A stretch of DNA of 21,153 nt, from NCBI GenBank assembly GCA_030425785.1, contig JAUHYJ010000006.1:1-21153 (forward strand). The letters run 5' to 3'. Below the pieces are notes generated by a model. It saw only the letters and a list, made by a program, of their open reading frames with translations, searched no databases and was not told the DNA's origin. Each line of letters begins with the position of its first letter. Position 1 is the stretch's first letter. This DNA comes from Acidimicrobiia bacterium (GTDB lineage: Bacteria; Actinomycetota; Acidimicrobiia; Acidimicrobiales; Ilumatobacteraceae). Of this stretch, positions 8,061-16,752 are shown piece by piece. The translations under genes were made by a program, and so were the position numbers.

Positions 8061-9014
8061 ATGCGAACCAGCCTGTTCGAGCCGTTCACCGAGATCGACC
8101 TCGATCTGCCCGACCGGCGCGACGGCAAGGTGCGCACCTCGTGGGCGATCGGCGCCGACCAGCGCCTGATCGTGACGACCGACCGCCTGTCGGCGTTCGA
8201 CCGGGTGCTCGCCGGCGTGCCCTACAAGGGGCAGGTGCTCAACGAGCTCGCAGCCTGGTGGTTCGAGCAGACCGCCGACGTGATGCCGAACCACGTCGTG
8301 TCGGTTCCCGACCCGAATGCGCTGGTCGCCCGCAGCGCCGACCCACTGTCGGTCGAAGTCGTCGTGCGCGGGCACATCACGGGCGTCACCGACACCTCGA
8401 TCTGGGGGATGTACGCCGAGGGGCAGCGCACGATCTACGGGTACGACTTCCCCGACGGACTCCGCAAGAACACGCCACTCCCCCGCCACATCGTGACGCC
8501 CACCACGAAGGCCGAGCGCGGTGGTCACGACGTGCCGATCACCTGCGCCCAGGTCGTCGACGACGGCCATCTCGACGCCGAGCTGTGGGACCGCGTCATG
8601 GCGGCCGCGCTCGAACTGTTCGCCCGTGGGGTCGCGGTCGGCGAGGCGGCGGGCCTGATCCTGGCCGACACCAAGTACGAGTTCGGGGTGACCGACGACG
8701 GCGAGCTGCTCGTCATCGACGAGATGCACACGCCCGACTCGTCGCGATGGTGGGTCGCCGAGTCGTACGACGAGCGGTTGGCCGCCGGCGAGGAACCGGA
8801 GAGCCTCGACAAGGAGGTCGTGCGCCGCGCCTTCGCCGACATCGGCTACAAAGGCGACGGGCCCGTGCCGACCCTGCCCGACGACGTGTGGTCGGCGACG
8901 ACCGCCCGCTACATCGCCGCCTACGAGCGTCTCACGGGTCGTTCGTTCGAACCGGGCGACTACCCGGTCCCCGACCGCCTGACCGCACACCTCACGAAAG
9001 CAGGCCTCCTGTGA
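8061..9014 (+). CDS. purC: phosphoribosylaminoimidazole-succinocarboxamide synthase
   Basis: 317-residue SAICAR synthase, which joins aspartate to CAIR with ATP use (step 8). Recognisable blocks are GKVRTSW (22-28), TDRLSAFDRVL (40-50), PYKGQVLNE (54-62), VEVVVRGHITG (98-108), LADTKYEFG (201-209) and the substrate-site IDEMHTPDSSRWW (219-231). At 317 residues it belongs to the long form also seen in yeast Ade1 and many actinobacteria, not the ~237-residue E. coli form. The ATG at 8061 comes 2 nt after the purQ stop with GGAG shortly upstream. The stop overlaps a GTG that could start purF (GTGA). Confidence 0.96.
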   Translation: MRTSLFEPFTEIDLDLPDRRDGKVRTSWAIGADQRLIVTTDRLSAFDRVLAGVPYKGQVLNELAAWWFEQTADVMPNHVVSVPDPNALVARSADPLSVEVVVRGHITGVTDTSIWGMYAEGQRTIYGYDFPDGLRKNTPLPRHIVTPTTKAERGGHDVPITCAQVVDDGHLDAELWDRVMAAALELFARGVAVGEAAGLILADTKYEFGVTDDGELLVIDEMHTPDSSRWWVAESYDERLAAGEEPESLDKEVVRRAFADIGYKGDGPVPTLPDDVWSATTARYIAAYERLTGRSFEPGDYPVPDRLTAHLTKAGLL

Positions 9015-9028
9015 AGCAGATCCCCGTC

Positions 9029-10444
9029 ATGGCGGAACCCGACCATCCGAGGGAAGAGTGTGGTGTGCTCGGGATCTCGACGCCGCACGGGGACGGGATC
9101 GCCGAGATGGCGTTCTTCGGGCTGTTCGCGCTCCAGCACCGCGGACAGGAGGCCGCCGGCATCGCCGTCAGCGACGGCCAGCGGGCGCGACTGCACAAGG
9201 ACGAGGGCCTCGTGTCGAACATCTTCACGCCCGAGGCGATGGCGCCGTTGTCCGGCTACCACGCGATCGGCCACACCCGATACTCGACGACCGGCTCGAA
9301 CGCGCATCGCAACATCCAACCGTTCCTGGTCGAGACCATGCACGGCCCCTTGGCGGTCGCCCACAACGGCAACATCGTCAATGCGTCGGCGCTGCGCGAA
9401 GAGTTGCTGCACCGCGGGTTCGGTCTCACCGCCACGAGCGACACCGAGGTGATCGCGTTGATGCTCGCGGCCGCCGGTGGCCGCACGTGGCAGGACCGCC
9501 TCGAGCGGACCATCCCGGCCTGGAAGGGTGCGTTCAGTCTGGTGCTCCTGGCGGCCGACGAGGTGATCGCCGTGCGCGACCCGTGGGGGTTCCGTCCGCT
9601 GTCGGTCGGGCGGCTGCCGCACGGCGGCTGGACCGTCGCCAGCGAGACGTGCGCGCTGGCCACACTCGGGTGTGCCGACATCGACGAGGTCCAGCCCGGC
9701 GAGATCGTCACCCTGCGTGGCTCGGAGATCGCCCGCCACCAGGCGCTCACCCCGGCGCCTCGCTCCGCGCGGTGCACCTTCGAGTTCATCTACTTCTCGC
9801 GGCCCGACTCGGTGTGGGACGGCCAGAACGTGCACCACGTGCGTCAGCGGCTCGGAGTCGAGCTCGCCCGCGAGTCGCACGTCGACGCCGACGTCGTCAT
9901 CCCCGTCCCCGACTCGTCGATCCCGGCCGCGATCGGGTACTCGGCCGAGTCCGGCATCCCCCACAACGACGGGCTCATCAAGAACCGCTACATCGGCCGA
10001 ACGTTCATCGAGCCGACCCAGGACATGCGCGAGCGCGGTGTGGCCCTCAAGTTCAACGCCCTGTCCGAGAATCTCGCAGGGCGCCGGGTGGTGATGATCG
10101 ACGATTCGCTGGTGCGCGGTACGACGGCAGGGCCGCTCGTCCAGATGGTGCGCGACGCCGGCGCGACCGAGGTCCATCTGCGCATCACCTGCCCGCCGAT
10201 CACGCACGCCTGCCACTTCGGGGTCGACATGGGCCACGACAGCGACCTGATGGCCGCCCGGCTCAGCGTGCCGGAGATCGCCGAACACATCGGCGCCGAC
10301 TCGCTCGCGTTCATCTCCTACGACGGGATGATGCGCGCCGTCTCGGCGAGCGAGGGCTACTGCAACGCCTGCTTCACCGGCGACTACCCGATCCCGGTCC
10401 ACGAGGCGCAGGCCAAACTCTCGTTCGAGGGGGCGATCGCCTGA
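9029..10444 (+). CDS. purF: amidophosphoribosyltransferase
   Basis: 471-residue glutamine PRPP amidotransferase, the committed first step. After a ten-residue leader comes EECGVLGI with Cys11, the N-terminal nucleophile exposed after propeptide removal. ALQHRGQEAAGI (34-45), HTRYSTTG (82-89) and HNGNIVN (112-118) form the glutaminase site; VVMIDDSLVRGTT (354-366) is the PRPP loop. Cys249, Cys395, Cys445 and Cys448 match the four ligands of the Fe-S cluster in Bacillus-type PurF, so an oxygen-sensitive clustered enzyme is expected. The start could be the ATG at 9029 or an in-frame GTG at 9011 overlapping the purC stop (GTGA, six more residues); neither has a decisive ribosome site. The stop overlaps the purD-purM ATG by one base (TGATG). 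Confidence 0.96.
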   Translation: MAEPDHPREECGVLGISTPHGDGIAEMAFFGLFALQHRGQEAAGIAVSDGQRARLHKDEGLVSNIFTPEAMAPLSGYHAIGHTRYSTTGSNAHRNIQPFLVETMHGPLAVAHNGNIVNASALREELLHRGFGLTATSDTEVIALMLAAAGGRTWQDRLERTIPAWKGAFSLVLLAADEVIAVRDPWGFRPLSVGRLPHGGWTVASETCALATLGCADIDEVQPGEIVTLRGSEIARHQALTPAPRSARCTFEFIYFSRPDSVWDGQNVHHVRQRLGVELARESHVDADVVIPVPDSSIPAAIGYSAESGIPHNDGLIKNRYIGRTFIEPTQDMRERGVALKFNALSENLAGRRVVMIDDSLVRGTTAGPLVQMVRDAGATEVHLRITCPPITHACHFGVDMGHDSDLMAARLSVPEIAEHIGADSLAFISYDGMMRAVSASEGYCNACFTGDYPIPVHEAQAKLSFEGAIA

Positions 10445-12660
10445 TGCGAGTGCTGGTCATCGGCGGCGGCGGGCGCGAGCGCGCGATCGCCTGGGCGTGC
10501 GAGCAGCACGGCCACACCGTCGAGGTCGCCGCGGAGCTCGGTGACCGAACCGCCGACGACGTCGACCTCGTCATCCCCGGGCCGGAGGCGGCGCTCGTCG
10601 CCGGGGTGGGCGACGAGTGCTCGTTCCGCAAGATCCCGTGCTTCGGCCCGACCTCGAAACAGGCGCGGATCGAGTCGTCGAAGGGGTTCTCCCGCCACCT
10701 CGCCACCTCGCTCGGCGTCCCGGGCCCCCGCTACGAGCGGTTCGAGGAGAACGACGTCGATGGGGCGCTGACCTGGTGGCGCGACTTCGCCCGACCCGTC
10801 GTCGTCAAGCTCGACGGGCTGGCCGCCGGCAAGGGCGTGATCGTCCCCGCTGACGACGAGGCGACCGAGGCCGCCATCCGTTCGACCGCCGTGCTCGGCT
10901 CGTTCGTGCTCGAGGAGCGACTCAGCGGGCCCGAGTGCTCACTGCTCGCCCTGTGCGACGGCACGACCGCGGTCGCGCTCCCGATCGCGCAGGACCACAA
11001 GCGCATCGGTGAGGGTGACACCGGCCCGAACACCGGCGGCATGGGCGCCTACGCGCCGGCACCGGTGTCGTACGACGCCGACGAGCTCCTCGCCACCTTC
11101 GTCCAGCCGATCATCGACTACTACGCGTCGAGCGGTACGCCGTACGTCGGGGTGCTGTACGCCGGCCTCATGCTGACGGCCGACGGTCCCCGCCTGATCG
11201 AGTACAACTGCCGCTTCGGTGACCCCGAGACGCAGGCCGTGCTGCCGCTGCTCGACACCGACCTGGCCGACCTCGCGCTCGCCTGCACCCGCCACGACGT
11301 GGGCTCGGTCGAGCTCGTCGTCCGACCCGGTGCCGCGTGCACGGTCGTCGCCGCGGCGCCCGGCTACCCCGACGCACCGAGCACCGGCGCGCCGATCACC
11401 CTCCGGGGTTTCTCGACGACCGACTGGGCCAACCGGTCCGAGATCGAACCCGACGCAGTCCTGTTCCCGGCCGCCGTGCGCGACGGCCGGACGGCAGGTG
11501 GTCGAGTGCTGGCGGTGACCGGCCTCGGCGCCGATCTCGCCGCCGCTCGCGCGGCCGCGTACCGCGGGATGGACGGGGTGTCGTTCGCGAACATGCACGT
11601 CCGCCGTGACATCGGCTGGCGTGCTCCTGGCGCCCAACTCACGTCGTACGCGGCGACCGGCGTCGACATCGACGAGGGCACGCGGGCGGTCGAGCGGATG
11701 CGCGGCGCCGTCGAACGCACCCTCGGCGCCGACGTGCTCCGCGGTGTCGGGTCGTTCGGCGGTGTGCTGTCGGCCCGCCGGATCCTCGAGCTCGACGACC
11801 CGGTGCTCGTCGCTTCGACGGACGGCGTCGGCACCAAGGTCGAGCTCGCGGCCCGCCTCGGCAAGGTGCGCGGCGTCGGGCACGACATCGTCAACCACTG
11901 CATCGACGACGTGCTCGTGCAGTCGGCTCGGCCCTTCTTCTTCCTCGACTACATCGCCGCGAGCGTGCTCGACGCCGATCTGGTCGCCGACGTCGTCACC
12001 GGCATGGCCGAGGCATGCGAGGCGGCCGGGTGCGTGTTGCTCGGTGGCGAGACGGCCGAGATGCCGGGCGTGTACATGCCCGGCGCGTTCGATGTCGCCG
12101 GCACGCTCGTCGGCATCGCCGATCGCGGCGCGCTGCTGCCCCGCGACGACGTCGGCGCCGGTGACGTCCTGCTCGGTGTGGCGTCGAGCGGTCCGCACAC
12201 GAACGGGTTCTCGTTCCTGCGCAAGCTGTTCGACTGGATCCCGATGGACGTGACCCCGCCCGGCTTCGACGTCGAACTCGGCGACGCGCTGCTCGCACCC
12301 CATCGCTCGTACCTCGGGGTGCTCGATGGGGCGCTCGCGAGCGGCACCGTCAAGGCGCTGGCGCACATCACCGGCGGCGGCCTCCCGGAGAACCTGCCGC
12401 GGGTGCTGCCCGACGGCGTCGACGCCGAGATCCGTGTCGGTTCCTGGCCTCGAGGGCCGCTGTTCGACCTGATCGCCGAGCTGGCGACCGGTGTCGACGA
12501 CCACGAGCTGCACCGCATGCTCAACATGGGCATCGGGATGGTGGTCGTGTGTGCACCCGACGACGTCGCCGAGGTGCAGGCATCGATCGACGAACCCACC
12601 TGGGTGATCGGTGCGCTGGTCGGCGGCGAATCAGGACACCGCCGCGTCCACCTCCTCTGA
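10444..12660 (+). CDS. PurD-PurM fusion: GAR synthetase / AIR synthetase
   Basis: One uninterrupted 738-residue frame joins two purine enzymes. Residues 1 to ~392 are GAR synthetase (PurD): GGGGRERA (7-14), VIPGPEAALVAG (43-54), KLDGLAAGKGV (122-132), GPNTGGMG (194-201) and RFGDPETQ (257-264). After a linker of about ten residues, ~402-738 is AIR synthetase (PurM): YAATGVDIDEG (402-412), STDGVGTKVE (458-467), GGETAEMPGVY (534-544), GPHTNGFS (583-590), HITGGGLPENLPR (641-653) and MLNMGIGM (692-699). They catalyse steps 2 and 5. The order is that of eukaryotic GARS-AIRS proteins (yeast Ade5,7). The PurD N-domain is compact: GPEA comes at residue 46 instead of about 75 in E. coli, the PGNAG segment is absent, and GREHA reads GRERA. 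The ATG overlaps the purF stop; GAGGGGG precedes it. Last gene of the operon. Confidence 0.95.
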   Translation: MRVLVIGGGGRERAIAWACEQHGHTVEVAAELGDRTADDVDLVIPGPEAALVAGVGDECSFRKIPCFGPTSKQARIESSKGFSRHLATSLGVPGPRYERFEENDVDGALTWWRDFARPVVVKLDGLAAGKGVIVPADDEATEAAIRSTAVLGSFVLEERLSGPECSLLALCDGTTAVALPIAQDHKRIGEGDTGPNTGGMGAYAPAPVSYDADELLATFVQPIIDYYASSGTPYVGVLYAGLMLTADGPRLIEYNCRFGDPETQAVLPLLDTDLADLALACTRHDVGSVELVVRPGAACTVVAAAPGYPDAPSTGAPITLRGFSTTDWANRSEIEPDAVLFPAAVRDGRTAGGRVLAVTGLGADLAAARAAAYRGMDGVSFANMHVRRDIGWRAPGAQLTSYAATGVDIDEGTRAVERMRGAVERTLGADVLRGVGSFGGVLSARRILELDDPVLVASTDGVGTKVELAARLGKVRGVGHDIVNHCIDDVLVQSARPFFFLDYIAASVLDADLVADVVTGMAEACEAAGCVLLGGETAEMPGVYMPGAFDVAGTLVGIADRGALLPRDDVGAGDVLLGVASSGPHTNGFSFLRKLFDWIPMDVTPPGFDVELGDALLAPHRSYLGVLDGALASGTVKALAHITGGGLPENLPRVLPDGVDAEIRVGSWPRGPLFDLIAELATGVDDHELHRMLNMGIGMVVVCAPDDVAEVQASIDEPTWVIGALVGGESGHRRVHLL

Positions 12661-12684
12661 CCGCGTCGCCGCAGCGCTGATCTG

Positions 12685-12711
12685 CCACGACCGAAAAGTG
12701 CGAGATCGTGG
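12685..12711 (+). other. weak inverted repeat after the purine operon
   Basis: CCACGA and TCGTGG pair across a 15-nt loop, 24 nt after the purD-purM stop and 48 nt before the next start codon. It could be a weak terminator or an operator of the secreted-protein gene. There is no T-run and the loop is long, so I am unsure. Confidence 0.25.
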
Positions 12712-12744
12712 TGGGTGCGCGCTCTGGACCGTCACACGACGCCC

Positions 12745-12750
12745 AGGAGG
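12745..12750 (+). promoter_or_regulatory. consensus Shine-Dalgarno fixing the secreted protein start
   Basis: AGGAGG lies 8 nt before the ATG at 12759. The reading frame is open further upstream to a GTG at 12708, but this ribosome site and the signal peptide directly after the ATG decide for 12759. Confidence 0.85.
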
Positions 12751-12758
12751 TCACCCAC

Positions 12759-14696
12759 ATGCCGCACTACCACTCGTTCCCGTCCGGACTCCGGCGCTAC
12801 GCCGTCCTCGGCGCGATCGGCGCCGCCTCGCTGACGACCGGGGTCGCCGTCACGGTCGCCGGCGCCGACTCCGAGGCAACGGCCGACCCGGCCGTTGCCG
12901 GTCCGATGTCAACCACCCTCGCCACGTCCAGCACCACGCCCGGCCCCAGCGGCGGCGTGGGTGTCGTCGACGAGGTGATGTCACCGTCGCCGTCCCCGAC
13001 GTCCGCACCCGCCGAGCCGCCGGCCATCGACGACCCGACCTCGGTTGATTCGGCCCCGGAGGACGAGGTCGGCGAGACCGTGGACGGCCCGGAGGGCATC
13101 GGCGAACCCGGTCCGAGCGGCCCCGACTGGACCGACGACGACGGCAACGAGGGCGGCGGTCCCGTTCCACTCGACCCGGTCGTCGTCGATCCGTGCGATG
13201 CCCTGGCGGGCGACGAGCAGCAGTTCATCATCCCGGCCACCGTGGAGATCGCGTCCGGCGCCGACGCCGGTGAGCTCACCGTGACGAACTGCTCGGACGC
13301 GCCGTTGCCGGTCGAGTTCGACAGCGCCAACGGGCTCGACATCGCCGTCGACGCGGCGGATCTGCCGCCCGGCGAGTCGTCGTACGCGTTCAGCGTCGAC
13401 GCCGGCTCGCTCGATGTCGGCGCCTTCGAGCTCGCGTTCAAGGTGACCCAGACCGGGTGCTGCGCCGACTACGGCGACGTGCTCGGGTTCAAGCAGGGGT
13501 TCGACCCCGATCTGGCGCTCGATCTCGACCTGACGGCCGGCGCGGGCCAGGGCGGTTGCAAGGCGGGCTGCATCACGAGCGCCTGGATCGAGGGCAATCA
13601 ACTGCACACGAGCGTCGACCTGCACGTGACCACCCGCGTCCCGGCCGAGATCAGCGCCTACGTCTCCACGCAGGCCCCGGTCGCGAACCAGGACGGCCAC
13701 CCGTGGATGCCCGGCGTCGCACCGTCGGTCACGGGTGACGAGACGACCGAGCTCGACGGCGTCATCGCAGGGCTCGACGAGGACACGACGTACCACATCG
13801 TGATCCGTGCGGTCGACGACAACGGCGTGTCGACGTACGCCGACACGTTCCACACCGTGACGCCGCTCGACCATCCGGGCGGGTTCCAGGGCAACGACCC
13901 GACGCCGGGTTGCTCGACGGGCTGCATCGTCCACGCGATGGTCGACGCGCCGGCCCACGACCGGGCCCAGCTCACCGTTCGCACCTCGATGCCGGCCCAG
14001 CTCGACGCCTGGATCGGCACGACGGCGCCGACCACGACCGATGCCGTGCCGGGCCTGCCCGACGCCATCGAGCACTACCAGACGCCCGACGGCTGGACCG
14101 ACTGGGTGCTCGACATGTCGAACCTGACCGGCGGCACCACCTACCACGTCGTCGTCCGGGCGACCGATGCCAACGGACGCCGTGACCACCAGGTCGGCAG
14201 CTTCACCACGCCTCCCACCCCGGACGTGCCGGTGCGCATCTCGATCGACCGGATCGACCTGCGCGACTCGGGCGACCTGATCGGCAAGGGCGAGGTGCGG
14301 TTCGGCTTCGCCTACGACGGGAGCCTGGTCGGCACGCGCTCGGAACAGAAGCTCGATGACCGTGCGACGGTGTGGGTCGATGCGTACAACTTCGTGTACG
14401 TCGACCTCGGACCGGACGAGGAGACCCGATCGTTCGCGCTGTGGGCGGGCGAGCGCGACGCGTCGCTGGCCGGCTTCTGCGAGGCGCCGTTGGTCGGGCT
14501 CGCCTGCCACGGCATCAACTGGAACGTCGCGTTCACCGGCGGGGTGACGCTCGCCGAGATGGCGGCGCTGCCGCCGTGCGAGGACTACGGGTTCGAGGGC
14601 GACGCGGCCGACGACCGCTGCCTGGTGATCACCGACGTCGGTGGCATCGGCGACGAGCCGCGGTTCGACGCCGTCGTCCGGTACCGAGTGGGCTGA
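12759..14696 (+). CDS. secreted hypothetical protein with CxxxC / FN3-like repeats
   Basis: 645 residues, function unknown. The N-terminus has Arg12-Arg13, a hydrophobic stretch (14-33) and an AGA|D cleavage site after residue 36; Tat export is possible. Residues 37-145 are a low-complexity Pro/Ser/Thr/Asp/Glu/Gly linker. About 146-260 looks like a beta-rich domain with GELTVTNCSD and four cysteines. Two similar units follow, about 264-369 and 379-489. Each opens with GC-x-x-GCI (GCKAGCI, GCSTGCI), continues with a parallel PAEISAYVSTQAP / PAQLDAWIGTTAP block and ends TTYHIVIRAVD / TTYHVVVRATD, resembling fibronectin-III strands. A C-terminal domain (490-645) has four more cysteines and no motif I know. 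Twelve cysteines in total suggest disulfides. It is separated by 98 bases from the purine operon and converges on the transporter genes. Surface or matrix protein is inference. Confidence 0.82.
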   Translation: MPHYHSFPSGLRRYAVLGAIGAASLTTGVAVTVAGADSEATADPAVAGPMSTTLATSSTTPGPSGGVGVVDEVMSPSPSPTSAPAEPPAIDDPTSVDSAPEDEVGETVDGPEGIGEPGPSGPDWTDDDGNEGGGPVPLDPVVVDPCDALAGDEQQFIIPATVEIASGADAGELTVTNCSDAPLPVEFDSANGLDIAVDAADLPPGESSYAFSVDAGSLDVGAFELAFKVTQTGCCADYGDVLGFKQGFDPDLALDLDLTAGAGQGGCKAGCITSAWIEGNQLHTSVDLHVTTRVPAEISAYVSTQAPVANQDGHPWMPGVAPSVTGDETTELDGVIAGLDEDTTYHIVIRAVDDNGVSTYADTFHTVTPLDHPGGFQGNDPTPGCSTGCIVHAMVDAPAHDRAQLTVRTSMPAQLDAWIGTTAPTTTDAVPGLPDAIEHYQTPDGWTDWVLDMSNLTGGTTYHVVVRATDANGRRDHQVGSFTTPPTPDVPVRISIDRIDLRDSGDLIGKGEVRFGFAYDGSLVGTRSEQKLDDRATVWVDAYNFVYVDLGPDEETRSFALWAGERDASLAGFCEAPLVGLACHGINWNVAFTGGVTLAEMAALPPCEDYGFEGDAADDRCLVITDVGGIGDEPRFDAVVRYRVG

Positions 14697-14711
14697 GTGC
14701 CCCGGCGTCGA

Positions 14712-15701
14712 TCAGCCGCGCGAGCGGTTCTGCGGGTCGAGGGCGTCCCGCAGGCCGTCGCCGATCAGGTTGACGCTCATGACCGTGGCCGACAACAGCA
14801 GGCCCGGGCCGGCGACCAGCCAGATGTTGAGGGCGATGCGGTCCTTGGCGTCGTTCAGCAGGCGCCCCCACGTCGGCAGGTCGAGCGGGAAACCGAGACC
14901 GAGGAACGACACGGCCGACTCGGTCAGGATCGCGACGGCGATGCCGAGCGAGGCGGCGACGATGACCGGGCTCAGCACGTTCGGCACGACGTGCTGGGAG
15001 ATGATCCGGCGCGGTCGTGTCCCGATGCTGCGGCTCGCGAGGATGAACTCCTGCTCCTTGATCGAGAGCACCTCGCCACGCACGATGCGCGCCGTCTGCA
15101 TCCAACTGGTCCCGCCGATGATCAGAACCATCAGCACGAAGATGCCGAGTCCGTCGCCGAGCGACTCTTGGATCGGGTCACGGAACAGGACGATGACGAC
15201 CAGCAGGAGCGGCAGCAGCGGCAGCGACAAGAACAGGTCGGTGAAGCGCATCAGCGGCCCGTCCAACAGTCGGAAGTAGCCGGCGATCACGCCGACCAGC
15301 ACGCCGATGATGATCGACACCGCCATGGCGACGAAGCCGACGAGCAGCGAGATGCGGCCGCCGATCAGGGCACGCGCGAAGGCGTCACGCCCGAGGTTGT
15401 CCGTCCCCCAGATGTGTGGCCAACCGGGGCCCTGGTTGGCGTCGGTGACGACCGGCGTCGACGTGTCGAACGGCAACAGGATCGGCCCGATGAAGCAGCC
15501 GAGCACGATCAGCGTGAGCAGGATCATGCCGGCCACGGCTCCCTTGTGACGACGGAACTGTCGCCAGACGTCCGACTTCAGCGAGCGGAACTCACCGAGT
15601 TCGACCGAGGGATCGGGTGGGGCGGCGCCGGCGCTCGCCACGTGCACGGGTGCGTCGGGGGCGGCGTCCTCGCCGGTCGGGCGGTCAGCGGTGTCAGTCA
15701 T
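14712..15701 (-). CDS. peptide/nickel-type ABC transporter permease (DppC/OppC-like)
   Basis: 329-residue inner-membrane permease. After a Pro/Ala-rich cytoplasmic tail (1-40) comes RRHKGAVAGMI and a first membrane segment (about 54-76), then WGTDNLGRDAFAR (98-110), the signature of the OppC-type N-terminal domain. A block of further membrane segments lies between about 115 and 313. The EAA loop that docks on the ATPases is EQEFILASRSIGTRPRR (216-232) followed by HVVPN (237-241). It forms the channel with the DppB-like partner. Its ATG lies inside the dppB-like gene, with an 8-base overlap, so the two are probably translated together. It is the last gene of the minus-strand operon and its stop is 15 bases from the stop of the convergent secreted-protein gene. 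Substrate unknown. Confidence 0.94.
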   Translation of the reverse strand: MTDTADRPTGEDAAPDAPVHVASAGAAPPDPSVELGEFRSLKSDVWRQFRRHKGAVAGMILLTLIVLGCFIGPILLPFDTSTPVVTDANQGPGWPHIWGTDNLGRDAFARALIGGRISLLVGFVAMAVSIIIGVLVGVIAGYFRLLDGPLMRFTDLFLSLPLLPLLLVVIVLFRDPIQESLGDGLGIFVLMVLIIGGTSWMQTARIVRGEVLSIKEQEFILASRSIGTRPRRIISQHVVPNVLSPVIVAASLGIAVAILTESAVSFLGLGFPLDLPTWGRLLNDAKDRIALNIWLVAGPGLLLSATVMSVNLIGDGLRDALDPQNRSRG

Positions 15702-16713
15702 AGCGAATCCGCGGGTCGAGGAAGCCGTACATCACGTCGGCGACGATGTTGAACAGGACGGTGAGCACGGCGAAGATGAACACGAGCGACTGCACCATCG
15801 GGATGTCGTTCTGACCGATCGACACCAGCAGCAGCTGGCCGAGCCCGTTGATCCGGAAGATGTTCTCGGTGATGATGGCGCCGCCGAAGATGCCCGGGAT
15901 CGACAGCGCCAACAGCGTGACGACCGGGATCAGGCTGTTGCGCAGGACGTGGCGGGTGAGCACGATCCGCTCGGGTGCGCCTTTGGATCGGGCGGTGCGC
16001 ACGTAGCCCTGATTGAGGTTCTCGAGCACCGAGGCGCGAGCGAAGCGTCCGAAGGCGGCGGCGTTGAACAAGGTCAACACCGCCACGGGCATCAGGAGCT
16101 GTTTGATCTGGAACCAGATACTGCTCCAGCTCGTCCACTGCACGTCGTGGGTCGTCGTGTAGAAGGTCGGGAGCCACCCGAGCCTCACGGAGAAGAAGTA
16201 GATGAAGAGCGGGCCGAGCACGAACACCGGCACCGAGAAGCCGATCATCGTGATGACGGTGCCGAGGTTGTCGAACCACGAGTACTGCTTGTACGCCTGG
16301 ATCGTGCCGATCGGCACGGCGATCAACACGCCGAACACCAGCGCCAGCCCGAGCACCCACAGGGTCTGCGGGAGGCGCTCGTACACCGTGTCCATCGCCG
16401 GGGAGCGCGAGCTCCACGAGATGATGCGGTCTCGGCTCTCGCAGTCGCCGATGCAGGTGTTGGTGACCGACTCGAACAGGTGCAGCGGCTCGTTGATCAC
16501 CATGAGCTTGTTCCAGTTCCACCAGCGGAGCAGGAACGGGTCGTTGAACCCGAGCGAGTCGCGGATCTGGTCGCGGACCTCGGCGGGAACGGTGAGGGGG
16601 AGCTGGCTGGTCGGGTCGCCCGGTGCCAGGTCGAGGATCGCGAAGATGATCAGGCTGATCGCGAGCAGCGTCGGTATTGCCAGCAGCAGTCGCCGAACGA
16701 CGTAGAGCGCCAT
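15694..16713 (-). CDS. peptide/nickel-type ABC transporter permease (DppB/OppB-like)
   Basis: 339-residue permease beginning MALYVVRRLLLAIPTLLAIS, the standard start of DppB-type proteins. The first membrane segment is about 8-29, then a long extracytoplasmic loop (30-115) with LDLAPGDP (27-34). Further membrane segments lie at about 118-140, 150-176, 206-222, 262-282 and 308-328. The EAA loop is ENLNQGYVRTARSKG (231-245) ending HVLRNSL (255-261), a close fit to the family. The first loop contains Cys87 and Cys91 in TCIGDC, not typical of E. coli DppB. The ATG at 16713 has GGGGGAG a few bases upstream. A 14-bp hairpin lies between this gene and the binding-protein gene upstream. It overlaps the DppC-like gene by 8 bases. 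Confidence 0.94.
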   Translation of the reverse strand: MALYVVRRLLLAIPTLLAISLIIFAILDLAPGDPTSQLPLTVPAEVRDQIRDSLGFNDPFLLRWWNWNKLMVINEPLHLFESVTNTCIGDCESRDRIISWSSRSPAMDTVYERLPQTLWVLGLALVFGVLIAVPIGTIQAYKQYSWFDNLGTVITMIGFSVPVFVLGPLFIYFFSVRLGWLPTFYTTTHDVQWTSWSSIWFQIKQLLMPVAVLTLFNAAAFGRFARASVLENLNQGYVRTARSKGAPERIVLTRHVLRNSLIPVVTLLALSIPGIFGGAIITENIFRINGLGQLLLVSIGQNDIPMVQSLVFIFAVLTVLFNIVADVMYGFLDPRIRYD

Positions 16714-16752
16714 GTCTCCCCCAGGCTTCGAGTGTGAACGAAGAACGAGCGG

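Noticed and set aside
9011..9028. GTG at 9011 as the purF start (GTGA overlap with purC)
   Set aside because: It is possible and fits the tight operon, but it has no better ribosome site than the ATG at 9029, which leaves a normal short leader before the catalytic Cys. Kept only as an alternative.
10939..12513. Long minus-strand open frame opposite the purD-purM fusion
   Set aside because: Shadow of the real frame: no motif, biased composition, no ribosome site seen.
14691..14717. GGCTGA...TCAGCC inverted repeat holding both stop codons of the convergent secreted-protein and permease genes
   Set aside because: Only 6 bp with a 15-nt loop, and the bases are mostly forced by TGA stops on both strands; too weak to call a terminator.
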